A stretch of DNA of 9,205 nt, from the NCBI GenBank assembly GCA_021205255.1, contig JAJPXW010000214.1:1-9205 (forward strand), given 5' to 3'. The notes under the pieces were generated by a model. It had not been told where the DNA came from. It saw nothing but the letters and a program-made list of their open reading frames with translations, and made no database searches. Position 1 is the stretch's first letter, and each line of letters opens with the position of its first letter. Below, piece by piece: positions 1 through 4,761 of this stretch. The stretch comes from Burkholderiales bacterium. GTDB taxonomy: Bacteria; Pseudomonadota; Gammaproteobacteria; Burkholderiales; Burkholderiaceae_F. A program made the position numbers and the translations under genes.

Positions 1-340
1 ATGCCCCCTGGAGTGGCTGCACAGCAAACGGCATTGAATAAACGATGCTACCTATTACAAGTCCCGGAAATGTAAAAGTCAGAAGCCCTAGCCCCATGGC
101 TTCTGTTAGTTTCCCCAAAGGCCCATTCGGTCCTAATGCGACTAGCATGTAGAAACCCAGCACGCTTGGCGGCAACACGAGTGGTAGAGTTACGATAGAA
201 CTGACCGGCGCCCGCAATTTCGACTTTGTCCTGGCAAGCCACCACGAAAGAGGTGTGGCAACCAATATCAAAAACACTGTCGTAATGCTAGCAAGCTCCA
301 GTGTCAACCATACGCACTCCAGTTCGTCTGCTGTAAACAT
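1..340 (-). CDS. modB: Molybdate ABC transporter permease ModB, N-terminal part (runs off left edge)
   Basis: Inner-membrane permease subunit that forms the channel for molybdate delivered by ModA, powered by the ATPase ModC (not in the window). Translating the minus strand from ATG at 340-338 gives about 113 residues with no stop before the edge. Visible are a first hydrophobic segment around residues 14-35 (LELASITTVFLILVATPLSWW), a second around 45-67 containing LPLVLPPSVLGFYML, and a later stretch with SMPFAVQPLQ. The PLVLPPSVLGFYML and MPFAVQPL stretches are characteristic of ModB. The start lies 27 bases after the modA stop, with a weak purine-rich AGGGTAGG upstream, so it should be co-transcribed with modA. 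The C-terminal half, which should carry the EAA loop contacting ModC, is outside the window. Identification is firm; the exact start is fairly secure. Confidence 0.92.
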   Translation of the reverse strand, partial: MFTADELECVWLTLELASITTVFLILVATPLSWWLARTKSKLRAPVSSIVTLPLVLPPSVLGFYMLVALGPNGPLGKLTEAMGLGLLTFTFPGLVIGSIVYSMPFAVQPLQGA

Positions 341-367
341 GCCGAGCCTACCCTAGTCTTGCAATTC

Positions 368-1126
368 TTACTCTAGTCCGTATCCATAGGACTCAATTAA
401 CTTCCTCACTTCTGGGCTAGTTGCCATATAGTTCATAAAGTCGGCAACCGCCTTGTTATCTTTACCAGGATTAAGTACTACTGAATCCTGCCTAATTGGC
501 TTATAGAGATCGGCTGGAATAATCCATCCAGATCCTTCAGTGTACTTGCCATCCTTCCATACCTGGGCAAGTGCGACAAATCCAACTTGCGCATTGCCTG
601 TCTTAGCAAACTGATAGGTCTTGCCAATATTGTCGCCAGTGACGAACTTCGCTTTAGCCTTATCGAGTTCTCCCCACGAAGTCATTGTTTCGTAAGCGGC
701 TTCACCGTAAGGAGCCAGCTTGGGGTCTGCTACTGCGATCTTCTTTACTTCTGGACTAAGAATAAATTCCTTATTGTCTTTTACGAAATTCGGCGTCACG
801 CTCCATAGAACGAGCTTGCCAAATGCGTATGGCTTGGCAGTTCCTTTCACGCCAAGGCCTTCCTCCTCAATTTTTGCTGGAGTCTTAGCATCGGCTGCGA
901 AAAGCACTTGATAAGGTGCCCCGTTCTTTATCTGAGCGTAAAATTGACCCGTTGCGCCATAGGAAGCAAGAATCTGGTCTCCGGGAGCCTTTTCATACAT
1001 AGCGGCTCTCTCTTTCCTTGGAGCCGTGAAGTTAGCGGCAACTGCTACATTAATCTCTGCTGCCTGCGCTGCAAAAGTGGCTAAAAGCAAAGATCCTACA
1101 AGGCTAAACTTAATTGTATTTTTCAT
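368..1126 (-). CDS. modA: Periplasmic molybdate-binding protein ModA
   Basis: Solute-binding protein that captures molybdate (or tungstate) in the periplasm and hands it to ModBC. The start chosen is the ATG at 1126, giving 252 residues. It is preceded by GGAG ten bases upstream and begins directly with a signal peptide: MKN, then hydrophobic residues 7-19, with likely Ala-Gln-Ala-Ala cleavage near residue 22/23. An in-frame ATG at 1159 would add 11 residues before the signal and is less likely. The mature protein opens with EINVAVAANFTAP, followed by ASYGATGQFYAQIKNGAP, FAADAKTPAKIEEEGLG, the APYGEAAYE stretch and a C-terminal SYGYGLE. This is the layout of the proteobacterial/Azotobacter-type ModA. 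The Asn of ANF, the Ser of SYGATG and the Tyr of PYGEAA are likely oxyanion contacts by analogy with the family. Positions after FTAP read RKERAAMYEKAPGD, where I recall a hydrophobic or Met residue in place of the first Arg; this is probably a lineage variant. First gene of a modAB(C) operon. Confidence 0.95.
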   Translation of the reverse strand: MKNTIKFSLVGSLLLATFAAQAAEINVAVAANFTAPRKERAAMYEKAPGDQILASYGATGQFYAQIKNGAPYQVLFAADAKTPAKIEEEGLGVKGTAKPYAFGKLVLWSVTPNFVKDNKEFILSPEVKKIAVADPKLAPYGEAAYETMTSWGELDKAKAKFVTGDNIGKTYQFAKTGNAQVGFVALAQVWKDGKYTEGSGWIIPADLYKPIRQDSVVLNPGKDNKAVADFMNYMATSPEVRKLIESYGYGLE

Positions 1127-1151
1127 AAAAATATATCTCCAGGGATACTTA

Positions 1152-1179
1152 TTAATCAAGAGCTACGCTATTCTATACT
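1152..1179 (+). promoter_or_regulatory. Weak candidate promoter for modE
   Basis: A TATACT -10 (1174-1179, 5/6 to consensus) is preceded 16 bases upstream by a poor -35, TTAATC (1152-1157). Initiation near 1186 would leave only about 8 bases before the GTG at 1194 but about 35 before the ATG at 1221. It overlaps the putative ModE operator, suggesting autoregulation. The -35 is weak, so this is tentative. Confidence 0.3.
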
Positions 1180-1188
1180 AGAATAACG
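1166..1188. promoter_or_regulatory. Putative ModE operator (inverted repeat)
   Basis: Arms CGCTATTCTA (1166-1175) and TAGAATAACG (1179-1188) are separated by three bases and pair at 9 of 10 positions. The known Escherichia coli ModE box has CGTTAT/ATAACG outer ends over about 24 bases. The size, the CGnTA...TAACG ends and the position between modA and a divergent modE all match that arrangement. It covers the -10 of the modA promoter and a weaker TATACT -10 facing modE, so molybdate-loaded ModE could repress both. The site is seen in the sequence; binding by ModE is inferred. Confidence 0.7.
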
Positions 1189-1200
1189 AGATTGTGACAA
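1172..1200 (-). promoter_or_regulatory. Candidate sigma70 promoter of modAB
   Basis: On the minus strand a -35 of TTGTCA (1200-1195) and a -10 of TATAGA (1177-1172) are separated by exactly 17 bases. Initiation would fall near 1165, giving a leader of about 38 bases to the modA ATG at 1126. The -10 lies inside the inverted repeat at 1166-1188, so a repressor bound there would block polymerase. Match to consensus is 5/6 and 4/6 by eye; no start site has been measured. Confidence 0.6.
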
Positions 1201-1220
1201 GACTCTACTACGAATTGGAT

Positions 1221-1973
1221 ATGTCAATAAATATATCGAGCGCACTAGGGCAGGACACCGTAGATAAGCGAATAGACATACTTCAGAGAATTGACCAGCT
1301 TGGAAGTATTTCCAAAGCGGCGCGTTCAGCTGGGGTTAGCTACAAAGCCGCATGGCAGGCTATAGAGACTTTAAGCAACCTCGCCGGTACTCCTCTAGTC
1401 GAAAAGGTAGTAGGAGGCGCTTCCGGTGGAGGCGCTAAGATCACTGAAGCGGGTAAGGCCGTTTTGGAAGCGGCAGCTGCTCTTAATAAAGTCAGAACTC
1501 AGATTCTTAACGATGCTAGTTCAGGTCAGACGCCGAAAATGGCAGCCTTGACTTCTAGCACTTTAAGAATGAGTATTCGCAACATCATTCCGGCAGTCAT
1601 CATTGAAATGCATGGAGGCCTCTCGAAAGTCAAAATCTTGCTAAAGGTCGGAGAGGATAACTATTTGAGGTCAAGCATTTCTAAAGAAAGTCAGCAATTA
1701 CTTGGGCTTGAGATCAATGAACCAGTACTTGCTTTATTTAAAGCGACTGCTGCGCAAGTGCTGCCCGGTCTTCCACAGGGATATACCGGTCCTGCCCTGA
1801 CGGGACAAGTAGCAAGAATTCCACAGAAAAAACATGGCGGTGAGGTGACGTTGCGACTAGCCAATGGAATTAATGTAGTCGGTTTTGTGAAAGGACCTCA
1901 TAATCTGCAAATCGGTGATATGGCCCACCTAATTACCGAAGAGCAAAACATAGTCATTGCCCTGATGACTTAA
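1221..1973 (+). CDS. modE: ModE-type molybdate-responsive transcriptional regulator
   Basis: Dimeric DNA-binding repressor that senses cytoplasmic molybdate and controls molybdate uptake and molybdoenzyme genes. From ATG 1221 it has 250 residues. Residues 28-51 (GSISKAARSAGVSYKAAWQA and on) form the winged-helix recognition region, and the glycine-rich wing VVGGASGGGAKIT spans about 63-75, typical of ModE. The C-terminal half holds two Mop/TOBE repeats, about 115-180 and 185-250. The first starts MSIRN (117-121), matching the family's SARN-type oxyanion motif at the Ser and Arg, with a later ISKES and FKAT in the positions of the E. coli Thr/Ser and Lys-Ala contacts. This full-length architecture implies both DNA binding and molybdate sensing. 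An alternative GTG start at 1194 would add nine residues, but it begins only five bases after the operator and very close to the predicted transcription start. Neither start has a strong Shine-Dalgarno sequence. Divergent from modAB. No convincing terminator follows. Confidence 0.93.
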   Translation: MSINISSALGQDTVDKRIDILQRIDQLGSISKAARSAGVSYKAAWQAIETLSNLAGTPLVEKVVGGASGGGAKITEAGKAVLEAAAALNKVRTQILNDASSGQTPKMAALTSSTLRMSIRNIIPAVIIEMHGGLSKVKILLKVGEDNYLRSSISKESQQLLGLEINEPVLALFKATAAQVLPGLPQGYTGPALTGQVARIPQKKHGGEVTLRLANGINVVGFVKGPHNLQIGDMAHLITEEQNIVIALMT

Positions 1974-2204
1974 TCAATGAAAGCGAGATTGGTAAAATCT
2001 ATTAGCCTTATTGGGATTACCAAATAGTAGGTAAGTTGTAGAATTTACCCCAATGGATATGCCTTTTTGTGCCCAAATCAATCAGTTCTTAAATAAAATT
2101 TTCAGATAGTTTTAACAAAACAAACAAAAAACGGTTATGTCATTAGTCCACATGGCGTAACTAATTGAATTCATAACACATTAATTTTCTCAAGGGGAAA
2201 AACA

Positions 2205-2936
2205 ATGGCGAACCTGACGAAGTGGAGTTTCTTTTGGATCCTCGTACTCGGCCTAATTGTTGGAATTGCCCTCTCCGCTGGAACAGTTTCAATTGTCCAA
2301 ACATTTGGAACTACCGAATTCTGCTCTACCTTCTGCCACACCATGGATGGCTCAACCTTCGCATGGAAGCAAGGCATGCACGCAAGAACTCCATCTGGCG
2401 TGACGGCTGGATGCTCCGACTGCCACCTTCTGCACGAAAGCTCCAAAGAACTAACTCCAGCTAAATATGCCGAATTGCTTGTCCATAAGACAAAATCTGG
2501 AATGGTGTCCTTATGGGGTCAAATCATAGGCACATATTCCACTCCTGAAAAATGGATGGAACGCAGAGCCGAGCCTCAAAAGCACGTGGTTGACTTCATG
2601 CTTGGAGCGGGTTTCAGCACCTGCCGTGGCTGTCATGACCTAGCAGATATGTATAACCCCAAGAAGCCGTTTGTTGCCAAAGCTCACCAAGGCTTCATTA
2701 ATAAGCCAGATACAAACTGTGTCCAATGCCACAAGACAGCTGGTCACGACTACAAAGTCATTGATGCCTATATCAAAGAGCACGGCACTTATCCTCCACT
2801 AGCTGACGCCTGGGCCGCTCCTGCTCCTGCTCCTAAAGCAGCCGCACCGGCAGCAAAACCAGCAGCCGCTCCAGCAGCTCAACCTGCTGCAGCTCCAGCT
2901 CCGGCAGCTCCAGCTCCGGCACCGGCAGCTCAATAA
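2205..2936 (+). CDS. NapC/NirT-family tetraheme membrane cytochrome c
   Basis: Membrane-anchored quinol dehydrogenase that passes electrons from the quinol pool to a periplasmic reductase. The 243-residue protein starts with a short cytoplasmic stretch and one TM anchor (about 9-31). Heme motifs follow at 40-45 (CSTFCH), 70-74 (CSDCH), 140-144 (CRGCH) and 172-176 (CVQCH). Context matches NapC/NrfH closely: EFC...CHTM at heme 1, GVTAGCSDCHLLHE at heme 2, WG..IGTYSTPEKW...R in the linker, and NCVQCHKTAGHDY at heme 4. Heme 1 is CX3CH instead of the usual CX2CH. Residues 204-243 form an Ala/Pro/Lys-rich tail absent from standard NapC. A clear AGGGG sits eight bases before the ATG. The gene is alone between an upstream regulator and its own terminator, so no partner reductase is identified. 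It could serve a nitrite, TMAO, sulfoxide or other reductase encoded elsewhere; I do not assign a napC, nrfH or torC name. Confidence 0.93.
   Translation: MANLTKWSFFWILVLGLIVGIALSAGTVSIVQTFGTTEFCSTFCHTMDGSTFAWKQGMHARTPSGVTAGCSDCHLLHESSKELTPAKYAELLVHKTKSGMVSLWGQIIGTYSTPEKWMERRAEPQKHVVDFMLGAGFSTCRGCHDLADMYNPKKPFVAKAHQGFINKPDTNCVQCHKTAGHDYKVIDAYIKEHGTYPPLADAWAAPAPAPKAAAPAAKPAAAPAAQPAAAPAPAAPAPAPAAQ
2814..2933 (+). repeat. Low-complexity Ala/Pro-coding tail of the cytochrome
   Basis: The last 40 codons of the cytochrome are built almost wholly from GCx and CCx codons with three lysines and three glutamines, giving irregular AP, APA and AAP repeats (GCTCCTGCTCCTGCTCC, GCAGCTCCAGCTCCGGC). At DNA level this is a GC-rich, slippage-prone tract. 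As protein it should be an extended, disordered periplasmic linker. Its length may vary between strains. Confidence 0.85.
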
Positions 2937-2952
2937 ATAAACCAGTTTCAAT

Positions 2953-2975
2953 AAAAGCTCCTTCGGGAGCTTTTT
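2953..2975 (+). terminator. Rho-independent terminator of the cytochrome gene
   Basis: AAAAGCTCC (2953-2961), a TTCG tetraloop (2962-2965) and GGAGCTTTT (2966-2974) form a perfect hairpin with a T-run continuing to 2975, 17 bases after the stop codon. The TTCG loop and U-tract make it a textbook intrinsic terminator. The leading A-run would also supply a short U-tract on the opposite strand. Confidence 0.92.
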
Positions 2976-3046
2976 GATTAGGTACGTCCTACGCAAATAA
3001 TTGGCGCATTTGGGACTTGTCCTAGCAGTTGTACTTCACTAACGTC

Positions 3047-3072
3047 AAACGGAGCCACTTGTGGCTCCGTTT
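3047..3072 (-). terminator. Terminator hairpin for the convergent dipeptidase gene
   Basis: A perfect 12-bp inverted repeat: AAACGGAGCCAC (3047-3058), two bases, GTGGCTCCGTTT (3061-3072). It lies 28 bases beyond the dipeptidase stop on the minus strand. Flanking AAA/TTT means it could end transcription from either side, backing up the cytochrome terminator. The U-tract is short in both directions. Confidence 0.75.
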
Positions 3073-3100
3073 AATAATGAATTTGACTAAAACTAATCGA

Positions 3101-4531
3101 TTAATCTAGAGCTTTACGATTGGCGAAGAAGTTTTCTTTTTCAATCTTTGCCGTCAACTTAGTAAAGAGCTCGTTAGTCAATTGGTCAACAAGTTTTTCC
3201 GTATCGGCTAGCACACCAAGATTAAATGTCTGTAGGAACTTATTAGCAGCTTCCTTATCAGTCTTAGCGAGTTCAATGTACTTCTTTTCGAACTCTGCCT
3301 GCTCTTCACCGACTTTTGTTTCCCGTTCGGCAAATGCTTTCTTCACAATCGGTGCCAATGTCGGGTAGTCGGTCATAGCCAATGTCTGCAACTTGCGGAA
3401 CTTCCAGTAGACAGAAACATCATCGGCTTTATCAGTACCTTCCGTATACTGTGGGGGCACACTTTCAAGTCCCATATAGAAAGGCATGAAGCAAGAGAGA
3501 TCGGCCATGCCGAATGCTAGGTAAATAACATTGCCGACAGCTGGTGGCATAAATGGACGAACTTGCAACACGTGGGCTTCATAGGTACGGAACACACTGA
3601 CTGGACGCCATGGCTCTTTCCCGTTCAAACCAAAGGTATACGGGTCATGCTCAGTCTCGTTGAAGTGATCGCGCATGACATCCTTGAGCTCTTGGATGCC
3701 AATTGGGTTTTCAGGCTTCAGATATACGTCAAAATTTCTACCGTCTTCGACTTTCTGATCCAGTTTTGGATTCAGCATCTTCTGGATTTGCCATACACGT
3801 GGAATGTTGTAGTCGTAGTCGCGAGCGTCATGACGCGTGTAAGCATCGGCAAAATCGAACTTGCCTTTCTTTGGATCGTAGAAACCATTTTTCTCGGCCC
3901 ACTCTACCAAGTTTGGAGAGCTAAGGTTTTGCTTGTCATCTGGACTGAAAAAGCGCAAGCGTCCCTGGTTGCCGGAAGCAAAATAGACTTCGGAAGGAGT
4001 TCTCTGAGCCATCCATTGATGACCCGTGCCAGTTTCCAAGTACCAGACTTCCTTTGCATCGGCAAAACCAACTCCGAAACCTTCTCCAGCGCCTTGGGTT
4101 TCAATAATTTTGCCAAGTAGCTCCACGGCTTCCTTAGCAGTCTTGCAACGTGGCAACAGGACGTCAAGGATATCGTCTTCGGTAATTCCACTTTCAGTGT
4201 TGTAAGGGTCTAAAGCAAGCGCATCGTCACGTGCATAAATTGATTCAGTACCCGTGATACCTAGACCAACTTCATTGAAGCCGACGGCTCCATGCAGTTG
4301 CGTATACCAATTTGGCACAGTGGTATAGCGCATGGCATGTGCTGGTTGCGGATATGTGAAATTTGTCGCGCCATTGAAATCCTTAGTGCGGTACATTGCG
4401 CCACTTGGATAGTCCTTGGCTGGATGAATCTTAAAATGCTGGGCTTTTAAAGCTGAGCTGTCAGCACTCCTGGCCAGCAAAAATGAACCATCCGAACTGG
4501 CTTTTTCGCCAACTATAACGGTTGTGCACAT
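3101..4531 (-). CDS. C69-family (PepD/dipeptidase A type) dipeptidase
   Basis: Cytoplasmic Ntn-hydrolase-fold peptidase expected to cleave dipeptides with broad specificity. The start is set by the family: ATG at 4531 yields MCTTVIVGEKASSDGS, in which Cys2 becomes the N-terminal catalytic nucleophile once the initiator Met is removed. An AAGGGA seven bases upstream supports it. A longer reading from 4585 would bury the cysteine behind 18 residues and is rejected. The protein has 476 residues, the usual family size. Conserved-looking stretches include LLARSADSS (about 18-26), the GFNEVGLGITGTES region near 85-98, EGFGVGFADAKEVWYLETGTGHQW and the charged C-terminal helix with EKKYIELAKTDKEAAN. 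There is no signal peptide. It is divergent from pepN and convergent with the cytochrome gene. It probably supplies amino acids from peptides alongside PepN. Exact substrate is unknown, so no gene symbol is given. Confidence 0.9.
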   Translation of the reverse strand: MCTTVIVGEKASSDGSFLLARSADSSALKAQHFKIHPAKDYPSGAMYRTKDFNGATNFTYPQPAHAMRYTTVPNWYTQLHGAVGFNEVGLGITGTESIYARDDALALDPYNTESGITEDDILDVLLPRCKTAKEAVELLGKIIETQGAGEGFGVGFADAKEVWYLETGTGHQWMAQRTPSEVYFASGNQGRLRFFSPDDKQNLSSPNLVEWAEKNGFYDPKKGKFDFADAYTRHDARDYDYNIPRVWQIQKMLNPKLDQKVEDGRNFDVYLKPENPIGIQELKDVMRDHFNETEHDPYTFGLNGKEPWRPVSVFRTYEAHVLQVRPFMPPAVGNVIYLAFGMADLSCFMPFYMGLESVPPQYTEGTDKADDVSVYWKFRKLQTLAMTDYPTLAPIVKKAFAERETKVGEEQAEFEKKYIELAKTDKEAANKFLQTFNLGVLADTEKLVDQLTNELFTKLTAKIEKENFFANRKALD

Positions 4532-4556
4532 TTGACTTTCCCTTCTTAGTCTCTTT

Positions 4557-4585
4557 AGTAAATTCAAAAAGTTTAGCCCTAGCAA
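4557..4585 (-). promoter_or_regulatory. Tentative promoter of the dipeptidase gene
   Basis: On the minus strand TTGCTA (4585-4580) and TTTACT (4562-4557) are spaced by 17 bases, each matching consensus at four of six positions. A start near 4550 would give a leader of about 19 bases including the AAGGGA ribosome site. It is the best arrangement I could find in this 230-bp divergent region, but it is weak. Confidence 0.28.
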
Positions 4586-4730
4586 AATTGCCTCACAGCC
4601 TAAAAGTTTCCTTATGTTTCTGAAGAACGCCTAATCTGCCCGAATCAAGTACCAAAACCGCTGTTTAACCTATAGATTCTCTTCACTAATAGCCGTTAGG
4701 AATTGCGAAGTTCTTCCCCGGTGTTGCACT

Positions 4731-4736
4731 TACAAT
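4731..4736 (+). promoter_or_regulatory. Possible -10 element for the pepN-fbp operon
   Basis: TACAAT matches the -10 consensus at five of six positions and lies 25 bases before the pepN ATG. Initiation would be just upstream of the GAGGA ribosome site (4753-4757). No good -35 is found 16-18 bases upstream, so an activator or a different promoter may be used. Confidence 0.35.
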
Positions 4737-4761
4737 AACTAGTTCATTCAACGAGGAAATA

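Noticed and set aside
48..245. 65-codon minus-strand open frame in the left edge region
   Set aside because: It is a shifted frame inside modB, whose own frame is open to the edge and encodes recognisable permease segments.
1127..1159. Longer modA start at 1159
   Set aside because: It would place eleven residues, including a Trp and charged residues, before a normal signal peptide, and a GGAG site correctly precedes the internal ATG at 1126.
1127..1165. Molybdenum-cofactor riboswitch in the modA leader
   Set aside because: The predicted leader is only about 38 bases, too short for that structured RNA, and an operator explains the control.
1989..2023. Inverted repeat TTGGTAAAATC / GATTACCAA downstream of modE as a terminator
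   Set aside because: The arms need a two-base bulge, the loop is long and no T-run follows, so it is not a convincing intrinsic terminator.
1977..2027. Small open frame of 16 codons (MKARLVKSISLIGITK) just after modE
   Set aside because: No ribosome binding site and no recognisable character; such short frames are expected by chance.
3563..4120. 185-codon plus-strand open frame inside the dipeptidase gene
   Set aside because: It is antisense to a well-supported family protein, shows no domain-like composition, and is a shadow of the real frame.
4532..4585. N-terminal extension of the dipeptidase from ATG 4585
   Set aside because: The family needs the Met-Cys-Thr-Thr start so that Cys becomes the N-terminal nucleophile, and the ribosome site AAGGGA lies inside the extension.
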